This document shows, piece by piece, positions 8,234 to 16,867 of a stretch of DNA of 43,362 nucleotides. This DNA is from a virus: IMG/VR virus record IMGVR_UViG_3300046535_000982, positions 1 to 43,362 of that record. One strand, given 5' to 3'. Position numbers and translations under genes: made by a program. The notes below the pieces were generated by a model, which was not told where the DNA came from, did not search any database, and worked only from the letters and a program-made list of their open reading frames with translations. Numbering within the stretch: position 1 is the first letter of the stretch; each line of letters starts with the position of its first letter.

Positions 8234-8571
8234 AGCGCGCCCCAAATCAGCCTGAGACAATCAGCCTGACGATCTATGCGGGCGTGTATTACAAGCTCTA
8301 TCGCGTGCCGGACGCCAACACAGTCCTCCCGCAACATGCACACGAGTTCGGGCATCTGACGGCCCTTCTCCAGGGTGCGGTCATGGTGTGGTGCGATGAT
8401 GAGTTGCTGGGCCACTACCGCGCGCCGGCAACGATCCGGATCGCGCCCCACGTCAAGCATCGTTTCCTGACGCTTGAGCCGGAAACGACACTCGCATGCA
8501 TCCACAACGCGGACCACCTCGAGGCCGACGAGCCTGCGGTGGCCGAGGAACATCACCTCGAGCTTGAATAA
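8230..8571 (+). CDS. small cupin-fold protein
   Basis: A 113-residue single-domain cupin. Motif 1 is QHAHEFGHLTALLQG (H36, H38, H42 available for metal) and motif 2 is IRIAPHVKHRFLTLE (H74, H77). ATG at 8230 overlaps the dioxygenase stop, so the two are made together and may act on the same substrate. Cupins of this size can be enzymes or ligand binders; the sequence does not say which. The C-terminus is acidic. Confidence 0.65.
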   Translation: MKRAPNQPETISLTIYAGVYYKLYRVPDANTVLPQHAHEFGHLTALLQGAVMVWCDDELLGHYRAPATIRIAPHVKHRFLTLEPETTLACIHNADHLEADEPAVAEEHHLELE

Positions 8572-8583
8572 GGAGTACGTGCC

Positions 8584-9249
8584 ATTCCTTTCGCGGTCGC
8601 AGCGGCTGGGATCGGTGCTGTTGGCGCAGTTGCCGGCGGCATCATGCAATCTCAGGCCATCAAGAGCGGACAGTCGGCGGCCAACGCTGCGATCCAGCAG
8701 GGTGTTTCTACCGCAACGAACCAGCTTAGTCCTTGGACGACAACTGGCGCCCCAGCTAATGCGGATCAAGCCGACTTGCTCGGTTTGAACGGGCAAGACG
8801 CAGCCAATGCCGCAATGGCAAAATACCAACAGAGTCCAGGGTATAATTTCCAGATGCAGGAGGGCCTTCGTGCGGTGGATGCGGGCGCCGCGGCGAACGG
8901 GTTGCTGCGCAGTGGTGCCGATCTGAAAGCGGAGCAGACGTTCGGACAGGGCCTCGCCAACACCGACTTCGGCAACTACTGGAACCGGTTGCAGCAACTC
9001 AGCTCGGGCGGCCTGTCGGCGGCTGGCGGCATTGCCGGTGCGGCCACCGGAGGCGCTGCGAACATTGCGCAGACCGACACCAGCGCGGCGAACGCGCAGT
9101 CCAGCATCTACGGCAATATGGCGAAGGGCGTCAGCACGGGCGCCAACCAACTGATGAGCAACACGGCGTTTCAGAACTACATCGGGGGCGGCGGCGGGGG
9201 CGCATCGAGCTACGCGGGTATGGCTGGCGCCGATCTGGGGTGGATCTGA
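8584..9249 (+). CDS. P22 gp7-like ejection protein (apparent ATT start)
   Basis: The frame starting at ATT 8584 gives 221 residues. It opens with a glycine/alanine-rich hydrophobic segment (PFAVAAAGIGAVGAVAGG), then QSQAIKSGQSAANAAIQQG, and the region ALQ-rich to LRSGADLKAEQTFGQGLAN and FGNYWNRLQQLSSGG, as in gp7-type DNA transfer proteins. No ATG, GTG or TTG lies in frame between the stop at 8569 and ATG 8644. AAGGAG (8570-8575) stands eight bases before ATT, and starting at 8644 would remove the conserved hydrophobic N-terminus. Gp7 homologues are ejected early and may form part of the channel across the envelope. Confidence 0.75.
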   Translation: MPFAVAAAGIGAVGAVAGGIMQSQAIKSGQSAANAAIQQGVSTATNQLSPWTTTGAPANADQADLLGLNGQDAANAAMAKYQQSPGYNFQMQEGLRAVDAGAAANGLLRSGADLKAEQTFGQGLANTDFGNYWNRLQQLSSGGLSAAGGIAGAATGGAANIAQTDTSAANAQSSIYGNMAKGVSTGANQLMSNTAFQNYIGGGGGGASSYAGMAGADLGWI

Positions 9250-11573
9250 TGGCCGAGTTCACATCAAGCCAGCAGGTCTCGCCGTTTCCCGATCAGAACG
9301 CGCTGTACGACGCCTCGAAGGTGGCGAATGCGGCGCAGACGTATCAGAGCAACCAACTTGGGCTGCAAGGCCAGCAGATGCAACTGACCGCTGCGGACCA
9401 CGAGCAGGTGGGGCGGCTCGCGGCTGGGCTGCTGAATGAGCCGGACCTTAGCAAGCGGGCGCAGTATTATGCGCAGGGGGTCGGGGTGCTGCAGTCGCAA
9501 GGCTTGGCCAAGTACGCACCCCCGACGTTGCCAGATGAGGGTGTGTTGCGCTCGCTGGTCAGCCAGAGCATTCCGGCAGCCGACCAATACAAGCTGGGGC
9601 TGGGGCAGAGCGCAGTGCAGGGCGCCATCACGGCGCTGTCGCCCACCGCCTCCACGGCAGCGCCTGCGAGCACGACAGGGACGGCTCCAGCTGCGACAAC
9701 TCCTGGCAGTGGCGCGACAATCGGCCAGCGGCAGAACAACCCCGGCAACCTGACATTCGCTGGCCAGCCAGGCGCATCTCCAGGTCAAGGCAACCGCTTT
9801 GCTTCGTTCCCGGATATGCCGACTGGCGTAGCAGCTACTGCCAACCAGCTTGCGCTCTATCAGGAACAGCACGGCATTAATACCGTGCGCGGCGCAGTGA
9901 CGCGCTGGGTCAGTGACCCGAAGGCGGATCTGACCAGCTACACCGCAGATGTTGCGAAGGCCCTCGGCGTCGGGCCGGACGATCCGATCGACCTCACCAA
10001 CCCTGACGTGCAGGCAAAGTTCATCCAGGCGCAGTTTCCGCACGAGAGTGCCGGCGGCGGCTATGTCCTTAATCCGGCCGACGTGGCGAAGGGCGTGCAG
10101 ATGGCGGCGGCCAATCGTGGCCGCACGGTGCAGGCGCCAGGCACGGCCATTGCCGCCACAGCGCAGCTTGGCGCCACGCCCCCACCGACGCAGTATGCTG
10201 GGCCAGGCGCGCCCGGGGCGGCCACGCTACCACCAGCCGCCACAGAGACGCCTCCTGGGCCTGCACAGCCTCCAGGGGCTACCGCAGCGCCAGCACAGCC
10301 AGGTCAGCCCCAAGGGCCAGCGGCGACAGCGCAGGCGCCTCCCACGCCAGCATCCGTGCAGCCAACCGCAGCGCCTCCAGCCGTGCCGCACCTCGTGACA
10401 CCGACCGGGCAGGCCGTGCCGCCGCCGCCTGGTGGTGTGGAGGTGCTATCGAACGGCCTGACGCCGCAGCAGTGGGGCCTGGTGCAATCGGAGCTTAGGG
10501 CGGCCAGCGTGGGTGGCCCGGCAGCAATCGCCGGCGTGCTGGAGAAGGTGCCCGCACTGGTGGCCGCCAATCGCGCGCTCAACATGCAGGCGTGGCAGGC
10601 GGCTAATCCTGAACTGAAGACCCAGGAGACGAGCACCGGCTCGATACTCATCAACCCAAGGACGGGCCAGGTCGTCGGGAGCATTGCTTATCAGCCCAAC
10701 ATGCAGTCGCGTGCCGTCGAAGGATCAGCGACCTGGGACGGCTCGAAATGGGTGCCTGCTGTACCGGGCCAGCCAAGCGTGCCTGGCAAGTGGGTTTATG
10801 CCGGGGCCAGCCGTGGAGATTTCCAGCCGGCGGCGTCACAGCCAGCGACCGCTTCTTTCGACCTGCAGAAGGAACTCTACAAGCGGGACACCGAACAACT
10901 TCCCGAATACAACACACAAAACCAGCAGGCCTCGGCTAATCAGATACGCATACAGCAGATGCGCGAGTTGGTGGATCAGGTTGCATCAGGCGCTGGCGGT
11001 GCCGAGCGTGCCAACTGGGCCAATATCGCCGACACCCTCGGATGGCACGACCTGGCGAAGCAGCTAACCGGCATGGGCGGCGCGGCTGCCGCGCAGGAGT
11101 TCGCTAAATATGGTCTGGCAACCGCGGGCGCTCAGGAGCGTGGTGATCTCGGCGCACGCGGCAGCCTTGGCGCCATCAGTCTCTACAAGTCGGCAAATCC
11201 AGGGCTCGAACTGCAGCCAGACGCCAACAAAAAGATGCTGACGGCGCAGTTGGTCGCGGCGCAGGCGAACCGCGACTACACCCAGCAGGCGATGGACTAC
11301 GTCAACAGCAACGCCGGTCAGTTCCTGCATGGCGGGACCTACACCCCGCTCAGTCACTTCGATGCCGAATGGGCTGCGGCGCGCAACCCACAAATCTATG
11401 CCGCGGCGATGGGCGCCATCAACGGAGACCCATGGGACAAGTGGACCAAGGCGCTTAACATGAAGAGCCCTGATGACGTGCAACGGGTGATCGGTATCGT
11501 GCGTCGGGCTGACCCGACCTCAACGGTTATGTGGAACAACGGCCAGCCGCACGCCGTGGGCACGGGGCAGTAA
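9249..11573 (+). CDS. large ejection protein with lytic-transglycosylase-like domain
   Basis: A 774-residue protein. Residues about 155-290 carry NNPGNLTFAGQPG, FASFPDMPTGVAATANQLAL, YQEQHGINTVRGAVTRW and LGVGPDDPIDLTNPDV, the pattern of virion-borne murein-degrading domains that open peptidoglycan during entry. A Pro/Ala/Gln-rich linker follows (about 295-395), then a helical C-terminal half with coiled-coil character. Start at 9249 overlaps the previous stop (TGATG). It corresponds by position to P22 gp20 or gp16, but sequence does not decide which. Confidence 0.75.
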   Translation: MAEFTSSQQVSPFPDQNALYDASKVANAAQTYQSNQLGLQGQQMQLTAADHEQVGRLAAGLLNEPDLSKRAQYYAQGVGVLQSQGLAKYAPPTLPDEGVLRSLVSQSIPAADQYKLGLGQSAVQGAITALSPTASTAAPASTTGTAPAATTPGSGATIGQRQNNPGNLTFAGQPGASPGQGNRFASFPDMPTGVAATANQLALYQEQHGINTVRGAVTRWVSDPKADLTSYTADVAKALGVGPDDPIDLTNPDVQAKFIQAQFPHESAGGGYVLNPADVAKGVQMAAANRGRTVQAPGTAIAATAQLGATPPPTQYAGPGAPGAATLPPAATETPPGPAQPPGATAAPAQPGQPQGPAATAQAPPTPASVQPTAAPPAVPHLVTPTGQAVPPPPGGVEVLSNGLTPQQWGLVQSELRAASVGGPAAIAGVLEKVPALVAANRALNMQAWQAANPELKTQETSTGSILINPRTGQVVGSIAYQPNMQSRAVEGSATWDGSKWVPAVPGQPSVPGKWVYAGASRGDFQPAASQPATASFDLQKELYKRDTEQLPEYNTQNQQASANQIRIQQMRELVDQVASGAGGAERANWANIADTLGWHDLAKQLTGMGGAAAAQEFAKYGLATAGAQERGDLGARGSLGAISLYKSANPGLELQPDANKKMLTAQLVAAQANRDYTQQAMDYVNSNAGQFLHGGTYTPLSHFDAEWAAARNPQIYAAAMGAINGDPWDKWTKALNMKSPDDVQRVIGIVRRADPTSTVMWNNGQPHAVGTGQ

Positions 11574-11574
11574 T

Positions 11575-13623
11575 ATGGCGGACGACAATAGCCCGACTAA
11601 ACCCGGCGTCTTCGATGATCCGGCTGCGTTCGGACTAACCCCTGCCGCCCCAGCTGCGGGCACTGCGAACCAGCCGGCGCCAGCGGCCTCGGCGCCCGCA
11701 GATTTCAGTGATCCCGGCAAATTTGGTCTGACGCCAGCGCAACCGCCGCCCCCCGCAGCGGCGCCGCCCAGCACGACATGGCGCGGTGTCGCGCGCAATG
11801 CTGCAGCGGGAGTGACGGACGCCGCCGGTAACTTCATCAACGTGCTGTCGAACCCAGTCGCCAACCTGGTAGAGCGACCGTTATTGACTGCTGGAGCGTT
11901 CGGCTACGACGCGATTTCCCGGCTGTTCGGCGGCACTGGAGTACCGCCCGAGCTGCGTGATGCGATGCTGCACGACGATGCGCCACAACCCGGCACAGCG
12001 CTAATGTCGGGTATCGGTAAGGTCGTGGGGGCCGATCCGGCTACGGAGCCAGCCACGACAGTCGAACATGCGGTGCGCACGGCAGTTGGAGGCGGCCTCA
12101 CTACCGCTGCGCTGGGGCCCGGAGGCGTAGCAGCGCCCATCATGGGAGCGACGGGCGCCGTCGCGGGAGACGTAGCTGGCCAAGCTGTCCCGGCGTGGGC
12201 GCGGCCCGCAGCCGAGTTGGCGGGCAATATCGTCGGCGCGAAGGTAGGGGGCGCGGCAGCAGCGTTGCCTGTCAAGGCCGTCAATGCTGCTGCTGGCGTG
12301 ACTTCGCCCACTGTTGACGCTTACACACGCCTGAATATAGACCCTACGCTACTCGGCGACGTTACGGGCAACCCTGCGGCAAAGACGTTGCAAGCGTATA
12401 CTTCGCAGGCACCCGGCGGCTCTGGCCGCGTACTTCCGGTCGAGCAGACTGCGGTTAATCAGTTTGGGCAGGCTGTCGACGACACCGCCGGAAGGATGGG
12501 TCAGTCCACGACAGCTCAAGCGGCCGGCGACGTGCTCCAGAACGAGGCCCGTAATTGGAAGGATACCACCTTCCCTCAGCAACAGGCCGCGGCTTGGGCG
12601 CCCGTCGATCAGGCGATGGCCGGCGCCACCGTCGATCCATCGGGATATCGCGCTGCACTGACATCTCTGACCGGCAAACTCGCAGCGTTGCCAGAGACCC
12701 AAAAGGCCCTCCTGCCGCCGCGCATCCAGACCATGCTCGACGCAATCAACACTGATGTGCCGCCCGGTTCGACGATGCCGTGGCAACAGGCGCAACAGTT
12801 GCGATCGGCAATCGGTAGCATCATGGGCGTTCCTGAGATCGTCCAGTCGGTCGGAAAGGATCAGTTGAACGCCGCCTATGGTGGCATCGCGAGAGATATG
12901 CAAGCGTCGGCCAACGCGAACGGTGCTGGCGCATTATTCTCTGCTGCGAACAAAGTTTCTACGGATGGCCACGCTTTCATCGACAACACGCTTTCGAAGA
13001 TCATCCGGTCAAACAACCCGGCGCAGGAGTCGATTGCGCCTGAGCAGGCTGTCAAAACTGTGCTCGGGAGCGGCGATACCACGCTCCAGGCGATCCGCCA
13101 GAACTTGCCAAAAGGCGCCGATGAGCTTGGCGCCTACAAGCTACGCGATATGCTGCAGGCCACGCCTGGCCAGGCTGGGGTGAGCGGCACAGAGCCTTCG
13201 GTTGGCTCGTTCCTGACAGACCTCAATCGTTTTCGGCAAGCGGCGCCGAACGGCTCTGCGGCGCTGTTCTCCGACCCGGCCGTGGCGCAACGTCTGTCTG
13301 ACCTATCGACCGTCGCTGACACCATGAAGGACACAGCCAAGCGGCTGAACGTCTCCCGCACCGGCCCGTTCAGCAGTATTGCGCAATCGCTGTCGTCTGC
13401 CGGGACGATGTATGCCCTGACAGGGCGCCCCCTGGCCACGGCAGCCGCGCTCACGCTGCCCTTCGCTGCCAACAATCTATTGAGCCGCGCAGTAACCAGT
13501 CCGGCCCTTACGCAATTTGCAGCAGCGCCGGGGCCACGAGTTACGATGAACCCACTGGCGGCCGGGGTAATGGCCAATCTGCAAAACCAGCGTCCACCGC
13601 AGAACCAGATGATGCCTCAGTGA
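11575..13623 (+). CDS. second large ejection protein
   Basis: A 682-residue protein, the last of the rightward ejection genes. Its N-terminus has a short tandem motif (DDPAAFGLTPA, then SDPGKFGLTPA). A long Gly/Ala-rich hydrophobic region (about 170-265) could span a membrane. The C-terminal half is helical, with QNLPKGADELGAYKLRDMLQ and a final hydrophobic stretch near 615. Size, place and low cysteine fit the P22 gp16/gp20 class. It overlaps the convergent small membrane gene by seven bases. Family assignment is by context. Confidence 0.7.
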   Translation: MADDNSPTKPGVFDDPAAFGLTPAAPAAGTANQPAPAASAPADFSDPGKFGLTPAQPPPPAAAPPSTTWRGVARNAAAGVTDAAGNFINVLSNPVANLVERPLLTAGAFGYDAISRLFGGTGVPPELRDAMLHDDAPQPGTALMSGIGKVVGADPATEPATTVEHAVRTAVGGGLTTAALGPGGVAAPIMGATGAVAGDVAGQAVPAWARPAAELAGNIVGAKVGGAAAALPVKAVNAAAGVTSPTVDAYTRLNIDPTLLGDVTGNPAAKTLQAYTSQAPGGSGRVLPVEQTAVNQFGQAVDDTAGRMGQSTTAQAAGDVLQNEARNWKDTTFPQQQAAAWAPVDQAMAGATVDPSGYRAALTSLTGKLAALPETQKALLPPRIQTMLDAINTDVPPGSTMPWQQAQQLRSAIGSIMGVPEIVQSVGKDQLNAAYGGIARDMQASANANGAGALFSAANKVSTDGHAFIDNTLSKIIRSNNPAQESIAPEQAVKTVLGSGDTTLQAIRQNLPKGADELGAYKLRDMLQATPGQAGVSGTEPSVGSFLTDLNRFRQAAPNGSAALFSDPAVAQRLSDLSTVADTMKDTAKRLNVSRTGPFSSIAQSLSSAGTMYALTGRPLATAAALTLPFAANNLLSRAVTSPALTQFAAAPGPRVTMNPLAAGVMANLQNQRPPQNQMMPQ

Positions 13624-13733
13624 AGCAGCGCGGCGACAATGATCGCACTGAGCACCGGCACGCCGATCCATAGGAGGCCCTCGCTAAAGCCGACGAGCCA
13701 GAGGCAGAGCACAATGATGATGAGAGCCAGCAT
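13617..13733 (-). CDS. 38-residue membrane protein
   Basis: Starts MLALIIIVLCLWLVGFSEGL and ends with a second hydrophobic run (VPVLSAIIVAALLH), so nearly all of it lies in the membrane. ATG overlaps the previous stop (ATGA). It is the last gene of the leftward operon, convergent with the ejection gene. A lysis or membrane role is possible but not shown. Confidence 0.55.
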   Translation of the reverse strand: MLALIIIVLCLWLVGFSEGLLWIGVPVLSAIIVAALLH

Positions 13734-13954
13734 CACTGCACCTTTGGAAGCGGCTGCTGAAACTGCACGACGATCGTCTGGGGCTTGGCGGGCCACAGCC
13801 AGGTGGACAGGCCACCGGCTGCTGAAATCGCGGCGGCGGCCAGCAGGATCATCGCCAGAGCACGAGGCACTTCCCATCTGCTTTGGCGGGTCTTCAGCAG
13901 CAGATCGGCCTTCATTAGTGCCAGCTTGAGTTCGTTCTCGGTGAGGTCGCTCAT
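13733..13954 (-). CDS. 73-residue single-pass membrane protein
   Basis: The N-terminal 30 residues are charged and helical (LTENELKLALMKADLLLKTR). They are followed by a hydrophobic segment (ALAMILLAAAAISAAGGLST), then WLWPAKPQTIVVQF. The layout fits a small holin/spanin-like or phage accessory membrane protein. ATG at 13954 overlaps the previous stop; a GTG three bases earlier is also possible. Its partners on both sides are coiled-coil and membrane peptides, so the three may form one complex. Confidence 0.6.
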   Translation of the reverse strand: MSDLTENELKLALMKADLLLKTRQSRWEVPRALAMILLAAAAISAAGGLSTWLWPAKPQTIVVQFQQPLPKVQ

Positions 13955-14199
13955 CACGCCCCGCCCTCCAGCTTGTCGAGCCGGTCCTCGGTGGTGCGGA
14001 TGCGTTTCAGCAGGGGCGCCTCGATCGCACCTAGCACGGTCCCTGGCAGCTTCAGCACCATATCGCGCGTGACGCTGTGCTCAGAGCGTAGATCGCGGAC
14101 CTCGCCCTCTATCCTGGTCAGCCGGTTAAGAATGCGCTCGTTGCCGTCGTTGATCTGCTTCATCATATCGGCCAGATAGCGCTTTAATTCGTCATCCAT
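13954..14199 (-). CDS. 81-residue coiled-coil protein
   Basis: Start MDDELKRYLADMMKQINDGN is chosen for the GGAG site upstream. Residues 15-45 (ILNRLTRIEGEVRDLRSEHS) and 65-80 (RIRTTEDRLDKLEGG) are heptad-patterned, so it is probably an oligomeric coiled coil. It is followed in the operon by two small membrane proteins. It resembles unnamed small phage proteins that sit beside holin-like genes. Function unknown. Confidence 0.6.
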   Translation of the reverse strand: MDDELKRYLADMMKQINDGNERILNRLTRIEGEVRDLRSEHSVTRDMVLKLPGTVLGAIEAPLLKRIRTTEDRLDKLEGGA

Positions 14200-14278
14200 G
14201 TCGTAGCTCCATTCTGCGGCATTGGCAGGGCCGGCGCGGCTTCCGAGGGCTGCGTCGGCCCGAATTGTATCAGGCGCG

Positions 14279-15169
14279 TCAGCCCGCCGCGAGGTTATGC
14301 TCCCCAGCGATCGCGACCTCGTCCAGGTCGTCTCCAGGATCGGCTGGGAAGCGTTCAAAGGCCTCGGCTAGGATAGCGTCGATATCGCGCTTGAACCGAT
14401 CTGGCGCATCCCTGATGGCGTCTCTCACTGAGTCCTTGCCGCCGATCTCCACCACCTCCTGGCGGTGCTTCAGCACGGCGCACGCTGCCCGCAGTTTGGC
14501 GACCCACACCTCCCATTGCTCGTCGGTGCGCTGCGGCTTCTCGGCTGGCGGGGTGTCCCAGACTTCCGGATCCGCCTTGCGGGGCGCGCGCGGTGTGGCA
14601 GCCGCGGCGGAGCGCAGGGGTATGCTATCGTTCAGCGCGTCCCTCGCGGTGCGGATCGGGGCAACGGGAACGTCGTCCTCGGCGTCGAACACCCGAGCGC
14701 CTGGCATCGTGTCCAGCTCGCTCTCATCGGTCTGTCCGAGCCCGCAGATGCTGAGCGTCACGCGCCGTTTCGCTTTCGTGATTGCTTTCATCAGCGCATT
14801 GGCGCGGCTATCGCCCGAAGCAGGCAGGACGACTGCGCCGATATCCTCGTCCTCACGCCCATCCTTGGTTCTTGCCCGCACCGTGACCGATAACACCCCG
14901 GCATCTATCGACTTATCGACAACGTGCAACGTGATGTTGCGCGATGAGCGAAGCTGGTCGGTGCCGTCGCGTGTGAAGTAAATCTGGATCTGACCATTCA
15001 GCGACAGGAACCTGATAGGCCGCGTCAATGGATTGAGGCCGAGCGATTTGCAGGTTGCGACCAGATATTCGACGCGCTGCTGCGTGGTCAGCTTCGACAG
15101 GTCGCCGGTGCCGAGCACATGCTCTAGCGCCTGCGCGGATACCGGCTCGGTGGTGGTGACTGCGTTCAT
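14279..15169 (-). CDS. probable RecT/Bet-like single-strand annealing protein
   Basis: A 296-residue protein. Residues about 33-75 (YLVATCKSLGLNPLTRPIRF, then LNGQIQIYFTRDGTDQLRSS) follow the pattern of the RecT/Redbeta superfamily. Residues 120-145 (SRANALMKAITKAKRRVTLS) resemble the conserved segment of the same phage family. It would anneal single-stranded DNA during recombination. The acidic C-terminus fits SSB or nuclease contact. Start at 15169 overlaps the HNH stop (ATGA). No exonuclease partner lies next to it. RecT-like assignment is by pattern only. Confidence 0.55.
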   Translation of the reverse strand: MNAVTTTEPVSAQALEHVLGTGDLSKLTTQQRVEYLVATCKSLGLNPLTRPIRFLSLNGQIQIYFTRDGTDQLRSSRNITLHVVDKSIDAGVLSVTVRARTKDGREDEDIGAVVLPASGDSRANALMKAITKAKRRVTLSICGLGQTDESELDTMPGARVFDAEDDVPVAPIRTARDALNDSIPLRSAAAATPRAPRKADPEVWDTPPAEKPQRTDEQWEVWVAKLRAACAVLKHRQEVVEIGGKDSVRDAIRDAPDRFKRDIDAILAEAFERFPADPGDDLDEVAIAGEHNLAAG

Positions 15170-15927
15170 GGTTGTGTGGTCCTCTCTTTGCGCCTTTGGC
15201 GATACTCGGCATCTCTCTGGCGCTGGCATGTTGGGCAGATCTGGCCGCCGCGCTTGTTGTGCTTTCCGTCGTACTCATGCCCCTTGCGACAGCGGGCCAG
15301 TGGCGCTTTGGAATGGAAGCGACGTGCTCTTGTCGGGTTTGCCACATCGGTCCAGCCGGAAGAGCGGCTGCGTGACCTAATGGTGTGGATGCGACTGAGC
15401 GACACGCCGTATCTTTCTGCAAGCAGGGCGGCCAGCTCATCACTGGTTCTGATCTCAGATACCTGCGTCGCTGTGAGTTTGGCGCGCGGGCTTTGCTCCC
15501 CTCTTAGTGGGGTGCATACGGCGCGGCCTTTCGCGTGCTTGTCGTGCTGGTTCTGTCGGTGTGTTCCGCGCCAAAGATGGGATGGATTGCAGCAAGGAGG
15601 ATTGTCGCAACCGTGACACACCAGAAGCTTATTGTTCCAGTCACCATCAGTCAGGGACATTGCGATGCGGTGTGTCAGCCTTAGCCTCCCCATCCATGCC
15701 ATTTGACCGTATCCGGCAGGGCCGCGATAACCAGTCCATTCCCAGCATTCATCCGGTTCACCGACAGCAACGCGCGACCAGAATTGCTCTGCCGTCTGGT
15801 TCATCCTCTCCCGCGCTTGAAATTGCGCCCTACATCGGCGAGTGCAGAACGTGGTCTCAGATCGCGCTCCAGAGGGCGGCCGAGCGGCGATCTTGCCGCA
15901 GTTGAAGCAAACGATCTCGACTGGCAT
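15166..15927 (-). CDS. HNH endonuclease (HNH_3 type) with zinc ribbons
   Basis: A 253-residue protein. An N-terminal zinc ribbon (CFNCGK, FCTRRC) is followed by the nuclease core: WSRVAVGEPDECWEWTG, GYGQMAWMGRLRLTHRIAM, LLVCHGCDNPPCCNPSHLW and GTHRQNQHDKHAKGR. Next comes a helix-turn-helix-like part (LTATQVSEIRTSDELAALLA), and a C-terminal zinc ribbon (CRKGHEYD, CPTCQRQRD). It lies between Gp157 and the annealing-protein candidate, coupled to both (TAAATG upstream, ATGA downstream), which suggests insertion into an older operon. Confidence 0.85.
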   Translation of the reverse strand: MPVEIVCFNCGKIAARPPSGARSETTFCTRRCRAQFQARERMNQTAEQFWSRVAVGEPDECWEWTGYRGPAGYGQMAWMGRLRLTHRIAMSLTDGDWNNKLLVCHGCDNPPCCNPSHLWRGTHRQNQHDKHAKGRAVCTPLRGEQSPRAKLTATQVSEIRTSDELAALLAERYGVSLSRIHTIRSRSRSSGWTDVANPTRARRFHSKAPLARCRKGHEYDGKHNKRGGQICPTCQRQRDAEYRQRRKERTTQP

Positions 15928-16401
15928 TTAGAGAGTTCTCAGCACCAAGTGGGTTTCCCCGTTGTCCAATGTGGCTCCAGGGATCTGTTGCCCCGCGTTC
16001 AGTGCCTTCTTGATGGCGACTTTATCTGGCGCTCGCCTCCACCACTCGTCAGGTAACGCCGCCTCATCGAGCGCTGCCAGTTCGCGGCGCGTGGCGATGG
16101 TCGCGGTGTAAAGTGGGCGATCGGCACCCGTTAGGTCAACGCCCTCCAGCATGCGCTTCATCACGTCGCGGCTTTTGGAGGCACGCGCCTCAATGCGTTT
16201 GAGACGCTCCTTCCCAATCTCGACGAGTTTCGCGTCAGCGATCGCCAACTCAGCCACGTCATCGAGTGCGGCGAAGAAACGTGAGTTTCCTTCGAGCGTG
16301 TCATAGCGGAGGAGCGGATCGCTGCCGAGGCGTGGATCGCTGCTGATAAGCTGCATCGCTTCGCTCATGACTTCTTCAAGTCTGTGCGGGCTAATCGGCA
16401 T
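15928..16401 (-). CDS. Siphovirus Gp157-family protein
   Basis: A 157-residue protein with the Gp157 pattern: a helical middle (AKLVEIGKERLKRIEARASK, then SRDVMKRMLEGVDL), TATIATRRELAALDEAALPD, EWWRRAPDKVAIKKALNAGQ, and PGATLDNGETHLVLRTL. The family is common in early phage operons near annealing and SSB genes. Exact role unknown; in Streptococcus thermophilus a member has been linked to phage resistance. It overlaps the gene at 16391 by 11 bases. Confidence 0.75.
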   Translation of the reverse strand: MPISPHRLEEVMSEAMQLISSDPRLGSDPLLRYDTLEGNSRFFAALDDVAELAIADAKLVEIGKERLKRIEARASKSRDVMKRMLEGVDLTGADRPLYTATIATRRELAALDEAALPDEWWRRAPDKVAIKKALNAGQQIPGATLDNGETHLVLRTL

Positions 16402-16609
16402 CGTGGCGCTCCCGGCGTAGCTCGTGGAACCCCAGCCGCACCTCGGGCGAGTCCAGCCGCAGCGGCACGTTCTCCAGGTGCTTCACCTGGTCGGCCAGGG
16501 CCAGCAGATTGGCGGCGATGTGCTTTGCGACGCTCGGCATGATGGGCTCGAGGCGGTTGGCGTATCCGGCGATGCGGTCAGCCAGGTTCTGGTAGTCGTC
16601 GGAAATCAT
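16391..16609 (-). CDS. 72-residue early protein, unknown
   Basis: Starts MISDDYQNLADRIAGYANRL after an AGGGAG site. Mostly helical; its second half (ALADQVKHLENVPLRLDSPE, then VRLGFHELRRERH) is amphipathic. It overlaps the Gp157 gene downstream. No family recognised; place in the leftward operon implies early expression. Confidence 0.6.
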   Translation of the reverse strand: MISDDYQNLADRIAGYANRLEPIMPSVAKHIAANLLALADQVKHLENVPLRLDSPEVRLGFHELRRERHDAD

Positions 16610-16624
16610 GGTGTGGTCTCCCTG

Positions 16625-16867
16625 TTACGCGCCGGGGGCGTTGGATTGCAGCGGCAGCTCGTCGTCCGGTGGCTGGTGGATGGCGCCTGGGACGTGCTGG
16701 GGCGGCTCTGCGGGCTCGGTCCTGCGCCTGCGCCGGCGCTGCGGCTGCTCGATTAGCTCGATGATGTCCTGCAACTCGGAGAGGCGCGCCCGGACGGTCC
16801 CGAGTTCAAGCGCCAAGTCTTTCTCCCGCAGCTTCAACGCCGCGAGCAGATCGGGGCAGGCATTCAT
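16625..16867 (-). CDS. 80-residue coiled-coil early protein
   Basis: Start MNACPDLLAALKLREKDLAL follows AAAGGAG at ideal spacing and overlaps the upstream stop (ATGA). Residues 10-40 are a coiled coil (ELGTVRARLSELQDIIELIE). A basic run (RRRRRR) and a Pro-rich tail come next. The basic run may bind nucleic acid. No family recognised. Confidence 0.65.
   Translation of the reverse strand: MNACPDLLAALKLREKDLALELGTVRARLSELQDIIELIEQPQRRRRRRTEPAEPPQHVPGAIHQPPDDELPLQSNAPGA

Noticed and set aside
8158-9150. Long open frame (330 codons) on the minus strand
   Set aside because: Antisense to the cupin and gp7-like genes; no family pattern.
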